Source: Acidobacteriota bacterium (GTDB lineage Bacteria > Acidobacteriota > Blastocatellia > Pyrinomonadales > Pyrinomonadaceae). Taken from it: a stretch of 64,000 nucleotides of DNA. Below, one piece after another: positions 54,246 to 62,688 of the stretch. The stretch spans positions 124,001-188,000 of the forward strand of contig JAIVJZ010000040.1 of assembly GCA_020199775.1 (NCBI GenBank). Reading direction: 5' to 3'. Every line of letters begins with the position of its first letter. The first letter of the stretch is position 1. Under the pieces are notes generated by a model. The model saw only the letters and a program-made list of their open reading frames with translations, made no database searches and was not told the origin of the DNA. The translations under genes and the position numbers were made by a program.

Positions 54246-54809
54246 ATGTCAACCAGAACACAAGTCGAAGCCCAGCCGATGCCCATCAACATCGGCATCG
54301 AAGAACCGGACAGGCGCGAGATCGCGGAAGGTCTCTCGCGCCTGCTCGCCGATACTTTTACGCTCTACTTAAAGACGCACAACTTTCACTGGAACGTCAC
54401 GGGGCCGATGTTTCAAACGCTCCACCTGATGTTCGAGGAGCAATACAACGAACTTTGGACGGCGAACGATTTGATCGCCGAACGCATCCGTGCGCTCGGC
54501 GTCTTTGCGCCCGCCACCTACAAGGAGTTCGCGCGTCTCACCTCCATCGCGGAGGAAGACGGCGTGCCCGCCGCGACGCAGATGGTGCGCCAACTCGTCG
54601 AAGGCCACGAGACCGCCGCGCGCACCGCGCGTTCCGTCATCACCATCGCCGAGAACGCCAAAGACGCGCCGACCGCCGACCTCCTGACCGAGCGTCTGCA
54701 AGTCCACGAGAAGACCGCGTGGATGCTCCGCAGCCTGCTCGCCGAAGAGCAACCGAACGTTGCCGCCGCACCGCACGTCGTCGCCGCCGCCACCGCGCAG
54801 GGCGCGTAA
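54246..54809 (+). CDS. dps: Dps-type ferritin-like DNA-protection protein
   Basis: 187 aa from the ATG at 54246 (GGAAGGGGAAA upstream; the frame is open from 54177). Ferroxidase-site features of the Dps dimer interface: [17 protein letters not shown] (His residues) and [10 protein letters not shown] (Asp/Glu after ELWTAND). Four-helix bundle, expected to form a 12-mer that oxidises Fe(II) with peroxide and protects DNA. An N-terminal extension (about 1-25) and a C-terminal Ala-rich tail flank the core. A TTGACA at 54189-54194 may be its -35 box. Ends in front of a 62-bp palindrome. Confidence 0.93.
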   Translation: MSTRTQVEAQPMPINIGIEEPDRREIAEGLSRLLADTFTLYLKTHNFHWNVTGPMFQTLHLMFEEQYNELWTANDLIAERIRALGVFAPATYKEFARLTSIAEEDGVPAATQMVRQLVEGHETAARTARSVITIAENAKDAPTADLLTERLQVHEKTAWMLRSLLAEEQPNVAAAPHVVAAATAQGA

Positions 54810-54829
54810 ACGCGCGACGGAAGCGTTGC

Positions 54830-54891
54830 GCTCAAACATCAAGGCCGTCTCTTTCACTCATGAGTGAAAGAGACGGCCTTGATGTTTGAGC
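54830..54891. terminator. 62-bp perfect palindrome between convergent genes
   Basis: Centre between 54860 and 54861; each 31-base arm begins GCTCAAACATCAAGGCCGTC and the inner part is TTTCACTCA/TGAGTGAAA. There is no loop beyond the minimal turn. It sits 20 bases after dps and 11 bases before the ligase stop, so it probably serves both convergent transcripts, although neither side has a U-run. Confidence 0.85.
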
Positions 54892-54902
54892 ATGATGCGC
54901 CG

Positions 54903-56675
54903 CTACGGCTCCGGCTCTGTGTCGTTGCCGCCGCCGTTGGCGTCCGCCAGTTTGCTCACCGTCTCTAAGGTGTCGATCTCGTCGACGCTCTTGTCGTCGC
55001 GCAGGCGCAGGATGCGCGGGAAGCGCAGGGCGTAGCCGCTCTTGTGCCGCTTCGAGACTTGCACGCGGTCGAAGGTGACTTCGAGGATGATGCGCGGCTC
55101 GACCGTGCGCACGCGGCCGTGCGCGAACTCTTGCAGCGTGTGCGCGCGAAACCACTCGGTCAGTTCGGCCAGTTCCACGTCCGTCAAACCCGAATAGGCT
55201 TTGCCGACGTTCAGCAGTTCCGCGTCGTCGGCCGAACGCCGCACGGCGAACGTGTAATCCGACAACAGATTGCGCCGCTTGCCGTGGCCGACTTCGACCG
55301 CCGTGACGACGACATCGAGCGTGGCGAGCGCGCGCTTCAACTTCAACCACTCGCGCCCGCGCTTGCCGGGCTTGTAGGACGAGCGCGGGTCTTTGATCAT
55401 CAAGCCCTCGTTGCCGCGCCCGCGCGCCGCGTCGAACTCGGCATCGAGCAGGGCGACATCGCTCACACGCTTTGCCTCCGACAGCCTGAGCGTCGCCGCC
55501 ATGTCGCCCGCGCCCGGTTCGCTACTCGTCACGAGGCTTTCGAGCGCGGCGCGACGCAGGGCGAGCGGCTCGTCGAACATCACGCGACCGTGCGCGTAGA
55601 GCAGGTCGTAGGCGATGAAGACGACGGGCGTCGAAGCGAGCAGTTCGTCGCCGACGGTCTTGCGCCCCAGACGCTTCTGCAACTCGGCGAAGGGCAGAAT
55701 CTCCGCGCCGCGCGCGGGCACGATCTCGCCGTCCATGATCGCGTCGGTCTGCAAAGCGGCGAGCGGCGCGACGAGTTCGGGGAAGCGGTGCGTCACCTCG
55801 TCGAGCGTGCGCGTGTAGAGCGCGACGCGCCCGCGTTCCACGTGGGCCTGCGCACGGATGCCGTCGAATTTGTCTTCGACGTAAAACTCTCCGGGCATCG
55901 TGCGCGCGATGTCCGCGAGGTCTTCGCCCGCGGTGGCGAGCATGAACTTGATCGGGTGGAAGAGGCGCATCGAGACACCGGCGAGATCGCCCCGGCGCGC
56001 GCGCGCGGCCGTCTCGCCGATGTCGCCCGTAAGCATGTTGACGCGCGCCACGTCCGAGAGTTGTCGCTCAAAGGCACGCGCCAGAGCGTCTTCAACCAGA
56101 CCCTCTTTGAGACCGATGCGCAAATCGCCGACGAGCAGCTTGACGAGATACTTCGCTTCGAGCGCGGTCGAGCGCGCGAACGCGTCGGCCAACAGCGCCC
56201 GCTTGTTTTTCGTGCCGCGCGTGTCGCTCAAGAGCGCGACGAGGCTTTCGACGGCGGCGAGCGTGAACGCCGGTTGATTCACTTCGTCGCGTCCGGCTTC
56301 GCTGAAGACTTCATAAGCGACTTCGCCGGAATCGCCGAGGCGTACGTAGCGCGGGCGCAGATTCTCCGTGTCGAGGCCGGTCACGTCGGAGAGCACGTCG
56401 CGCAAAAGGTTCGTGCCGACGTTGGTCGTGCGGGCGTCGTTCAGGGCGAACTGGTGTCCGGCGAAGTAGCGCGCGGCGCGCACGAGGTCTGCGTCGTCGA
56501 GCGTGTGGAAGTACGCGCCGAGCAACGCGGCCTTTTCGAGTTTCTTCGTCGTCGCGGCGACTGCCTCCGCCGCCCGCGCGAAACTTGCGAGCGCGCCGCC
56601 CGCGACGTTGTCGTCGGGCGAACTTTCCGGCGCGACCGGCGACCGTTCCGTGTTCGGCTTCTTCGTGCGTGGCAT
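54903..56675 (-). CDS. ATP-dependent DNA ligase
   Basis: 590 aa, the archaeal/LigB-like type with an N-terminal DNA-binding domain (about 30-220), nucleotidyltransferase domain (about 240-430) and OB-fold (about 440-580). The adenylation Lys is in VEDKFDGIRAQ (motif I KxDG), motif III resembles FIAYDLLYAHGRV, motif IV EGLMIKDP and motif V EWLKLKR. It joins nicks using ATP; since bacteria replicate with NAD-dependent LigA, this one is likely for repair. It lies 4 bases after the cobalamin-binding-like gene, so the two form an operon. Confidence 0.92.
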   Translation of the reverse strand: MPRTKKPNTERSPVAPESSPDDNVAGGALASFARAAEAVAATTKKLEKAALLGAYFHTLDDADLVRAARYFAGHQFALNDARTTNVGTNLLRDVLSDVTGLDTENLRPRYVRLGDSGEVAYEVFSEAGRDEVNQPAFTLAAVESLVALLSDTRGTKNKRALLADAFARSTALEAKYLVKLLVGDLRIGLKEGLVEDALARAFERQLSDVARVNMLTGDIGETAARARRGDLAGVSMRLFHPIKFMLATAGEDLADIARTMPGEFYVEDKFDGIRAQAHVERGRVALYTRTLDEVTHRFPELVAPLAALQTDAIMDGEIVPARGAEILPFAELQKRLGRKTVGDELLASTPVVFIAYDLLYAHGRVMFDEPLALRRAALESLVTSSEPGAGDMAATLRLSEAKRVSDVALLDAEFDAARGRGNEGLMIKDPRSSYKPGKRGREWLKLKRALATLDVVVTAVEVGHGKRRNLLSDYTFAVRRSADDAELLNVGKAYSGLTDVELAELTEWFRAHTLQEFAHGRVRTVEPRIILEVTFDRVQVSKRHKSGYALRFPRILRLRDDKSVDEIDTLETVSKLADANGGGNDTEPEP

Positions 56676-56679
56676 GTCT

Positions 56680-57627
56680 TTATGCCCTCATCAACTCCGC
56701 GGGCACGCGCACGGCTTCGTGCTCTTCGGGCGCGCCGAAAAGTTCGGGGTGGATGATGCGCGCGAGAATTTCCGCACCGGCGACGACGCGCGGGCCGGGG
56801 CGACTGAAATAGGCCGTCGCGTCAACCGCCCACACTTCGCCGCGCACGACCGCCGGGAGCTGTTGCCAGCCCGCGGGGAACCGCGCAGTTTCGAGGGCGC
56901 GCATCGTGTCTTCTTTGTAATAGCCGCACGGCGCGAGCACGATCACTTCGGGCGCGTAGTCGTGGATGGCTTCGGGAGTCGTCGTGGTCGAAGGCCGACC
57001 GGCGTGGCCGAAGGCGTGGTCGCCGCCGGCGAGCGCGACCTGTTCGGGAACCCAGTGGCCGGGGGCGTATGGCGGCTCGAGCCATTCGAGCACGAAGGTG
57101 CGCGGGCGCGTCTCGACTTCCGGCAGGGCGAGCGCGAGCGCGTCGAGGCGCGTGGCTAATTCGGCGACGACTTGTTCGGCCTCCGCTTCCCTCCCCGTCA
57201 GACCGCCGACGGTGCGTATGTTCGAGAAGATGTCGGTGATGGTATTCGGTTCGAGCGAGACGACGCGCGCGTCCGTCTCGAAAAGGCGCGCCGCCTGCTC
57301 GACCTGTTTGTAACTGACGGCGCACACGTCGCAGAGTTCCTGCGTGATGACGAGGTCGGGCTTGAGCGCGCGTAAGGCTTCTTCGTCGAGGTCGTAGATC
57401 GAGCCATGGCCGTCGAGTTGGGAGCGGACGGCGTGATCGATCTCCGCGCTCGTCATCGTCTGGTGCGAGATGCGGCTGGCGGTCAGTTGCGGCTTGCCGA
57501 CGACCGTCGCCGGGTAGTCGCATTCGTGCGTGACGCCGACGAGCGCGTCTTCGAGTCCGAGAGCGCAGACGATCTCCGTGGCCGAAGGCAGCAGCGAGAC
57601 GATGCGCGGCGTGTGCGATGTGCTCAT
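56680..57627 (-). CDS. Periplasmic-binding-protein-like (cobalamin-binding, BtuF-type), no signal peptide
   Basis: 315 aa from the ATG at 57627 (GGGGAAGAT upstream). Two-lobed fold: RIVSLLPSATEIVCALGLEDALVGVTHECDYP (N-lobe) and VIVLAPCGYYKEDTM then RPGPRVVAGAEILARIIHPELF (C-lobe). DLVITQELCDVCAVSY is typical of the cytosolic cobalamin-binding relatives. No signal peptide is visible, unlike BtuF proper. The start is divergent from the nitroreductase gene; it shares an operon with the DNA ligase. Confidence 0.85.
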   Translation of the reverse strand: MSTSHTPRIVSLLPSATEIVCALGLEDALVGVTHECDYPATVVGKPQLTASRISHQTMTSAEIDHAVRSQLDGHGSIYDLDEEALRALKPDLVITQELCDVCAVSYKQVEQAARLFETDARVVSLEPNTITDIFSNIRTVGGLTGREAEAEQVVAELATRLDALALALPEVETRPRTFVLEWLEPPYAPGHWVPEQVALAGGDHAFGHAGRPSTTTTPEAIHDYAPEVIVLAPCGYYKEDTMRALETARFPAGWQQLPAVVRGEVWAVDATAYFSRPGPRVVAGAEILARIIHPELFGAPEEHEAVRVPAELMRA

Positions 57628-57795
57628 CAAAAAATTTATCTTCCCCGTTGGAGTTAATCTTCGCCTGAGAGGTTCGCGCGCGGAGGTTGTCGCTGTCAAG
57701 TTTCACGCCCCGGAGCTTTTCCCTTTGCCCGCGTCTCGCGCTACAATCTCGCCTCCAGCAGCTTTATTGAAACGACCAAGAGGGGGTTTGCTTCG

Positions 57796-58491
57796 ATGCA
57801 AGACAAGCCGACGAATTTACCGACGACGCAGCCGGGCGGCGAGCCGTTGAAACCGTTCACCGAGGTGGTCGTCGAACGCCGCGCCACCAATCGGTTTACG
57901 CCGGACGAAGTGCCGGAGGAGAGTTTGAACGCCATCCTCCGGCTCGGGCTGCAAGCCCCTTCGGGCTATAACCTCCAGCCGTGGCGTTTCATCGTCGTGC
58001 GCGACGAGGCGAACCGCGCGCGGCTGCAAGCGGCGGCCTATAATCAGGCGAAGGTCGGGCAGGCTCCGGTCGTCGTCATCGCCGTCGGGATGAAAGAGGA
58101 GTGGAAGCGGACGGCGGACGAGGTGTTTCGCGAGGGCGCGGAGCGCGGCGCGGGTAGCCTCGACACGGTGGAGCAGTACAAACAGGGCGCGCTCGGGTTT
58201 CTCTCGCACATGCCGATGGACGTGTGGGTGAACCGCCACACGATGATCGCCTTTACGACTTTGATGTACGCGGCGGAAGCCTACGGATTCGACACCGCGC
58301 CGATGGAAGGCTTCGACGCGGCGGCGGTCAAACGCGAGTTCGGCCTGCCCGACGAGGCCGAGGTGGTCGCGCTCTTAGCCATCGGGCGCGCCGAGCCGCC
58401 GGACAAAGCCTACCCCGGTCGCTTCCCGCTCGAACGCGTCGTCTACAGCGAGCGTTACGGCGAAGCGTGGCAAAGTAACGATGAAGGATGA
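57796..58491 (+). CDS. Nitroreductase family protein
   Basis: 231 aa. FMN-binding fold: ERRATNRFTPDEVPEESLNAILRLGLQAPSGYNLQPWRFIVV at the N-terminus and the dimer-forming NRHTMIAFTTLMYAAEAYGFDTAPMEGFD. NAD(P)H-dependent reduction of nitro or quinone compounds is the family role; the physiological substrate is unknown. The stop TGA is inside the left arm of a repeat-built hairpin (site d), so the last residues (QSNDEG) were probably shaped by it. The ATG at 57796 lies downstream of a purine-rich AAGAGGGGG. Confidence 0.92.
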   Translation: MQDKPTNLPTTQPGGEPLKPFTEVVVERRATNRFTPDEVPEESLNAILRLGLQAPSGYNLQPWRFIVVRDEANRARLQAAAYNQAKVGQAPVVVIAVGMKEEWKRTADEVFREGAERGAGSLDTVEQYKQGALGFLSHMPMDVWVNRHTMIAFTTLMYAAEAYGFDTAPMEGFDAAAVKREFGLPDEAEVVALLAIGRAEPPDKAYPGRFPLERVVYSERYGEAWQSNDEG

Positions 58492-58571
58492 ACGCGGAAC
58501 GATGAACGCGGAATGAAAGACAAAAGCATTGTGCTTTCATTCATCGTTCATCGTTCCGCGTTCATCGTTAC
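58475..58571. repeat. Intergenic hairpin built of GATGAACG words (site d)
   Basis: Left arm GTAACGATGAAGGATGAACG onward with repeats of gatgaacgcggaac; right arm (about 58532-58571) with gttcatcgttccgcgttcatcgttac. The outer 10 bases of the arms pair perfectly, with word repeats inside. TTTTC follows the right arm. The next gene's ribosome-binding site (CGGAG) lies just beyond. Confidence 0.85.
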
Positions 58572-58588
58572 GTTTTCGGAGTTTAGTT

Positions 58589-58951
58589 ATGACGGAGCAG
58601 CAAGAGGCGCGTTTCGGCGGGGTGGTGGATCACATCGCGGTGCGGTGCGAGGATTTGGGGCGAGACGTGCGCGAGTATGAGCGCATCGGGTTTCGCGTGG
58701 AGACGATGTATGAGGATTGGGCGATGATGCGCGACGGGCGCGGCTTCGGCGTCGCGCTGCTGCCGCCCGACTCGAAGCACCCGCCGCATCTGGGCTTGCG
58801 CGTCGAGACGCGCGAAGAACTCGAACAGGCCGCCGCGCGCGAAGGCCGCCCGCTCAAGGAACACCGCGACCGCACCGTCTCCTTCTACACGAAAGGCGTC
58901 GGCGGGCAGGTCATCGAAGTCATCTATTACCCGCCGGATTACAAAGGCTAG
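58589..58951 (+). CDS. VOC-superfamily (glyoxalase/bleomycin resistance fold) protein
   Basis: 120 aa from the ATG at 58589 (CGGAGTTTAG upstream). A single paired beta-alpha-beta-beta-beta fold: VDHIAVRCEDLGRDVREYERIGFRV, then VSFYTKGVGGQVIEVIYYP; the first His and last Glu are the usual metal ligands. Members bind divalent metals and act as lyases, dioxygenases or antibiotic-binding proteins. The TAG stop borders the repeat-built hairpin of site e. It is followed by tatA. Confidence 0.85.
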   Translation: MTEQQEARFGGVVDHIAVRCEDLGRDVREYERIGFRVETMYEDWAMMRDGRGFGVALLPPDSKHPPHLGLRVETREELEQAAAREGRPLKEHRDRTVSFYTKGVGGQVIEVIYYPPDYKG

Positions 58952-59030
58952 TTTCAAGTTTCAGGTTTCAGGTTTCAAGTTAAGAAACTAAGAATCTCAT
59001 TCCTGAAACTTGAAACCTGAAACTTGAAAC
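58951..59030. repeat. Intergenic hairpin built of GTTTCAAG/GTTTCAGG words (site e)
   Basis: The left arm, from 58951, is GTTTCAAGTTTCAGGTTTCA onward; the right arm (59002-59030) is its complement, pairing perfectly over the first 20 bases. It starts on the VOC stop codon and ends one base before the tatA ATG, so it takes up all the space where the tatA ribosome-binding site should be. Confidence 0.88.
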
Positions 59031-59031
59031 C

Positions 59032-59484
59032 ATGTTCTTCCTATTTCTCGAATCGCTCGGCACGACGGAACTGCTCGTCATTCTGGTGGTCGCGCTCCTC
59101 TTGTTCGGGCCGCGCAAGTTGCCGGAGATGACGCGCAAGTTCGGCAAGAGTTTGAACGACTTCAAGCGCGTGGGCGACGATTTCAAGCAGACGTGGGAGC
59201 GCGAAGTGGCGTTGGAGAATTTGGAGCGCGAGTCCGCGATTGACCGCGCGATGGTCGCCGAAACGCCCGCCGGGGAGACGCACGAAGTTGCGGCCGGCGA
59301 GAGCATCCCCGCCGCGTCGCAGCCCGCCCGTGACATTACCGAAGCCGCGTACGCCCCGGTTCAGGGCGTGAACGTCGCGCGCGGCGCAGGCGTCGAGACT
59401 CCCGTGCCCGCGACGACCGACGCCGCAGTTGAGACAGGAGCGACAGCGGAACAACAGCCCTCGCGCAAGAGCGATTGGTTGTAG
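59032..59484 (+). CDS. tatA: Sec-independent protein translocase TatA/TatB
   Basis: 150 aa. An N-terminal transmembrane helix (about 1-25, FFLFLESLGTTELLVILVVALLLFG) is followed by the conserved FGPRKLPE hinge and an amphipathic helix. The rest is a disordered Ala/Glu/Thr-rich tail, longer than in most TatA. TatA proteins form the twin-arginine export pore with TatC, encoded 33 bp downstream. Whether it is TatA or TatB is not certain: the Glu near the start of the helix fits TatB-like forms, but only one such gene is present here. There is no Shine-Dalgarno sequence: the preceding hairpin arm abuts the ATG. Confidence 0.9.
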   Translation: MFFLFLESLGTTELLVILVVALLLFGPRKLPEMTRKFGKSLNDFKRVGDDFKQTWEREVALENLERESAIDRAMVAETPAGETHEVAAGESIPAASQPARDITEAAYAPVQGVNVARGAGVETPVPATTDAAVETGATAEQQPSRKSDWL

Positions 59485-59517
59485 AGCCGCCTGGTCAAAC
59501 AGCCCGCCCGAAAGCCC

Positions 59518-60600
59518 ATGGCATCCACACTCTTAGAATCAGGAGACACCGGCAGCGAGCAAGAGTCGCGGCTCGGCGGCCAGATGTCCTTCCTCGACCA
59601 TCTGGACGAACTGCGCCGCCGCCTCGTCCGCTCGGTCATCTTCGTCTTCGTCGTCTTCATGGCCTGCTGGTTCGTCTCCGACTACATCTATAACTTTCTC
59701 GCGCGCCCCGTGCTCGCCGCGCTCGCCGACGCGCAGCGGCGCCAACTCCCTCTGGGCGGCATCACCGGCAACGAGGCCGCGCTCCCGCTCAGTTCCGCGA
59801 AAGAGAACGACACCGGCCGCTACGTCTTCGCCGACATGACGAAACTCGGCGCGAGCGTGATCCCGGTCGGCACGTCGGTGGCGGCGCGCCTCGCGCGCGA
59901 CGCGCAGGGTCAACTCGGCCTCTTCACGGACGAGCCGATCTACGCCGGGGGCACGATCATCCCCAAGGGCGTGCGCCTGCCCTTCGACCTCAACGCGCAG
60001 CCGGATGTTTTGCCCGGCCTCGACGACCGCCTCGTCGTCAACACCGCGCTCGAACCTTTCTCGCTCTACGTGAAGGTTTCGCTCTACGCGGCGATCTGCC
60101 TGTCGGTGCCCTTCCTGCTGTGGCAAATCTGGGCGTTCGTCGCGCCCGGTCTCTACCCGCACGAACGCGGCTATGCGCTGCCCTTCGTCATCCTTTCATC
60201 GCTTTTCTTCGTCGGCGGCGCGGCCTTCGCCTACTACATCATCTTCCCCCCGGCGGCGCGCTACCTGCTCGGACTCGGACAGGACTTCCGCCTGCTCCTC
60301 AAGGCCAACGACTATTTCGACTTCATCATCTTCATCATGCTCGGCATGGGACTTATCTTCCAGATGCCCGCCGTCACCTACATCCTCGCGCGCATCGGCC
60401 TCGTCACGGCGTGGCTGCTCGTGCGCATCTGGAAGACCTCGCTCATCATCATCTTCGTCGCGGCGGCCGTCATCTCGCCCACGAGCGACGTGCTCAACAT
60501 GATGCTCTTCGCCGCCCCGATGCTCGTCCTCTACGTCATCTCCATCTTCGTCGCGTGGCTGTTCGGCCGCCCGCGAACTGAAACAGGGGTCACAACTTAG
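59518..60600 (+). CDS. tatC: Sec-independent protein translocase TatC with enlarged first loop
   Basis: 360 aa, about 100 more than typical TatC. TM1 is SVIFVFVVFMACWFVSDYIY, preceded by the conserved LDELRRRL. The first extracytoplasmic loop (about 65-180) is greatly enlarged (GGITGNEAALPLSSAKENDT, VIPVGTSVAARLARDAQGQL, a domain-like segment); the remaining five helices and conserved motifs (FSLYVKVSLYAAICLSVPFLLWQIWAFVAPGLY, ISPTSDVLNMMLFAAPML) are normal. It is the Tat receptor for twin-arginine precursors, working with TatA. Stop TAG is followed by the site-f hairpin. Confidence 0.93.
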   Translation: MASTLLESGDTGSEQESRLGGQMSFLDHLDELRRRLVRSVIFVFVVFMACWFVSDYIYNFLARPVLAALADAQRRQLPLGGITGNEAALPLSSAKENDTGRYVFADMTKLGASVIPVGTSVAARLARDAQGQLGLFTDEPIYAGGTIIPKGVRLPFDLNAQPDVLPGLDDRLVVNTALEPFSLYVKVSLYAAICLSVPFLLWQIWAFVAPGLYPHERGYALPFVILSSLFFVGGAAFAYYIIFPPAARYLLGLGQDFRLLLKANDYFDFIIFIMLGMGLIFQMPAVTYILARIGLVTAWLLVRIWKTSLIIIFVAAAVISPTSDVLNMMLFAAPMLVLYVISIFVAWLFGRPRTETGVTT

Positions 60601-60670
60601 AGGCCGGAGGTTAGTCGGAGACGGTATTTGCCCGGATTTTCAGCGGCCTCCGGCCTCCGCCCTCCGGCCT
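60601..60670. repeat. Intergenic hairpin built of GGCCTCC words (site f)
   Basis: AGGCCGGAGG (60601-60610) pairs with CCTCCGGCCT (60661-60670); further copies of ggcctcc lie at 60645-60660. It begins right after the tatC stop and is followed by TTGTTTTTA, so on the plus strand it should work as an intrinsic terminator of the tat genes. Confidence 0.8.
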
Positions 60671-60956
60671 TTGTTTTTACCCTTTCAGGCAACTTTTTGC
60701 CCGCCGTGGCGCATCTTGACCTAGTCCAACCGAGGCTCTACAATCGCGTGCAGAAAGTTTGGCGATGCACGGCGGTCAAGCCCCGGTCGGGAAGGCGGTG
60801 TTGATCTTTCGGCGTCGCCGTTTTCATGACCTCCGGTCGAATCTATCAAAGGGTTTTTCTATCAAACTCGCACGCGCCCGGTTCGGGCACAGTTCAGCCC
60901 GGCGCGATTCGCGAAACAAAGTTTACGGTCAAATACGCAACAGGAGTAGTAAAACG
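60671..60956. other. 5' leader of the GWxTD gene
   Basis: 286 bases holding a strong promoter (60716-60744) and about 205 bases of untranslated leader with no supported reading frame; an in-frame extension upstream of 60957 has no ribosome-binding site. Confidence 0.55.
60716..60744 (+). promoter_or_regulatory. Promoter of the GWxTD gene
   Basis: TTGACC (60716-60721), 17 bases, TACAAT (60739-60744): both boxes are close to the sigma-70 consensus with ideal spacing. Start of transcription is expected near 60751. Confidence 0.75.
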
Positions 60957-62585
60957 ATGGCTCGTACCATTAGCCCGCGAAGCACGCTGATTCTCGCCCT
61001 CTTCATCTTCGCGCTCGCCGCCCCCGCCGCCTTCGCGCAAAAGGATAAAAAGAAAAACTCCGACACGCAGGACGTGATGGAACGCCCGCGCGCCAAGAAG
61101 GAGGAGGTCAAGAAGATTTACCGCGAGTGGCCGGACAAGGACGTGGCTTACATCATCACGAACGCCGAACGGGACGCCTATAAGAAACTCGCCACCGACG
61201 ACGAACGCGAGCAGTTCATCGAGGGCTTCTGGCAGCGTCGCGACCCCGACCCCGACACGGACGAGAACGAGTACAAAGAGCAGTATTACGAGCGCATCGC
61301 CTACGCCAACGAGCACTATGCTTCCGGCATCCCCGGTTGGAAGACGGATCGCGGCCGCATCTACATCACCTTCGGCAAGCCCGATTCCGTGGAGTCGCAC
61401 CCGACGGGCGGCTCTTACGACCGCCCGAGCTATCACGGCGGCGGCTCGACGACGACCTACCCGTTCGAGACGTGGTTCTATCGCTACATCGAAGGCGTCG
61501 GCTCCGGCATCGAGATCGAGTTCGTTGACCCGACCGGCACGGGCGAATACCGCATCGCGCGCTCGCCCGACGAGAAGGACGCGCTCGCCATGGTTCCCGG
61601 CGCGGGCTTGACCCTGAGCGAACAACTCGGGCGCACCAGCAAGGCCGACCGCATCGTCGGCGGCAGCAGCGGCTACCAGCGCGAGCAGGACAGCCCCTTC
61701 TCGCGTCTCCAACTGATCGCAGACCTCTCGCGCCCGCCCGTCATCAAGAACGCCGAACTCGCCTCGCTCCTGACCGGGTCGGGCACGATTGAAGACAACC
61801 CGCTCAACTTCGACATGCGCATCGACTTCTACCGCCAGTCGGACGAGCGCGTCGTGACGGCCTTCACCATCCAGACCGAGAACAAGGAACTGACCTTCGC
61901 GGACGTGGGCGGCGTGCAGACGGCGCGCATGAATATCTTCGGCCGCATCACCTCGGTCGCCGGTCGCCGCGTCGGCGTCTTTGAAGACGCCGTGACGGCC
62001 ACGGCCAGCGGCGCGGAACTGCTCGACATGAAGAATCGTAAGTCGGCCTACGGCAAGACCGTGCCGCTCGCGCCGGGCACTTACCGCGTGGATGTCATCG
62101 TGCGCGACATCAATTCCGGCGCGACGCAGGTCAAACACCTCGGCTTCACCGTGCCGAAGTACGACGCCAAGCAACTCTCGACCTCGACGCTCGTGCTCGC
62201 GGCCAAGTTGCAGAGCATGTCGGACGCGCCCGCGGTCGGCCAGTTCACCATCGGCCAGTTCAAGGTGATCCCGAACGTCGCGCGCACGTATCGCAAGGGC
62301 GAACCCGTCGGCCTCTACCTGCAAGTCTACAACGCGGGCATCGACCAGACGACGCTCCGCCCGTCGGTGGACGTGGACTACGTGCTCCTGAAGGACGGTA
62401 AGGAACTCGGCAAGATGCCCGAAGATTGGCGCGGCATGAGCGACGCCGGTCAACGCCTGACGCTGGCGCGCATGATCACCACCGACCAACTCGCCCCCGG
62501 CGATTACGAACTCGCGGTGCGCATCAAAGACCGCGTCTCCGGCCAATCGCTCTCGCCTTCCGAGAAGTTCTCGGTCGTCCAGTAA
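60957..62585 (+). CDS. Exported GWxTD-domain protein
   Basis: 542 aa from the ATG at 60957 (AGGAG upstream; the frame opens earlier). A signal peptide (about 1-24; LILALFIFALAAPAAFAQ) and a Lys-rich segment (KDKKKN) lead to the GWxTD domain: IYREWPDKDVAYIITNAERDAYKKLATDDEREQFIEGFWQRRDPDPDTDENEYKEQY and the naming motif PGWKTDRGRIYITFGKPD. The rest (about 260-542) is beta-rich, resembling immunoglobulin-like modules. GWxTD proteins are common in Acidobacteriota; their function is unknown. It has its own promoter and a strong terminator, hence monocistronic. Confidence 0.9.
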   Translation: MARTISPRSTLILALFIFALAAPAAFAQKDKKKNSDTQDVMERPRAKKEEVKKIYREWPDKDVAYIITNAERDAYKKLATDDEREQFIEGFWQRRDPDPDTDENEYKEQYYERIAYANEHYASGIPGWKTDRGRIYITFGKPDSVESHPTGGSYDRPSYHGGGSTTTYPFETWFYRYIEGVGSGIEIEFVDPTGTGEYRIARSPDEKDALAMVPGAGLTLSEQLGRTSKADRIVGGSSGYQREQDSPFSRLQLIADLSRPPVIKNAELASLLTGSGTIEDNPLNFDMRIDFYRQSDERVVTAFTIQTENKELTFADVGGVQTARMNIFGRITSVAGRRVGVFEDAVTATASGAELLDMKNRKSAYGKTVPLAPGTYRVDVIVRDINSGATQVKHLGFTVPKYDAKQLSTSTLVLAAKLQSMSDAPAVGQFTIGQFKVIPNVARTYRKGEPVGLYLQVYNAGIDQTTLRPSVDVDYVLLKDGKELGKMPEDWRGMSDAGQRLTLARMITTDQLAPGDYELAVRIKDRVSGQSLSPSEKFSVVQ

Positions 62586-62610
62586 CGGCGCGACGCGAAA
62601 CATAAAAAAG

Positions 62611-62647
62611 GTGGCGGCAAGTTTTCACACTTGCCGCCACTTTTTTT
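62611..62647 (+). terminator. Intrinsic terminator of the GWxTD gene
   Basis: Stem GTGGCGGCAAGT / ACTTGCCGCCAC (12 bp), 6-base loop, then seven T; an A-run precedes the stem, so it can also stop the convergent endonuclease V transcript. Confidence 0.95.
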
Positions 62648-62688
62648 ATTGCGCGGTCGGGCGAAAGCCGCACCCGGCATGCCGCCCT

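Noticed and set aside
54836-54889. Shared C-terminal peptide in frames on both strands at the palindrome
   Set aside because: It arises only because the palindrome reads the same on both strands; those frames have no other support.
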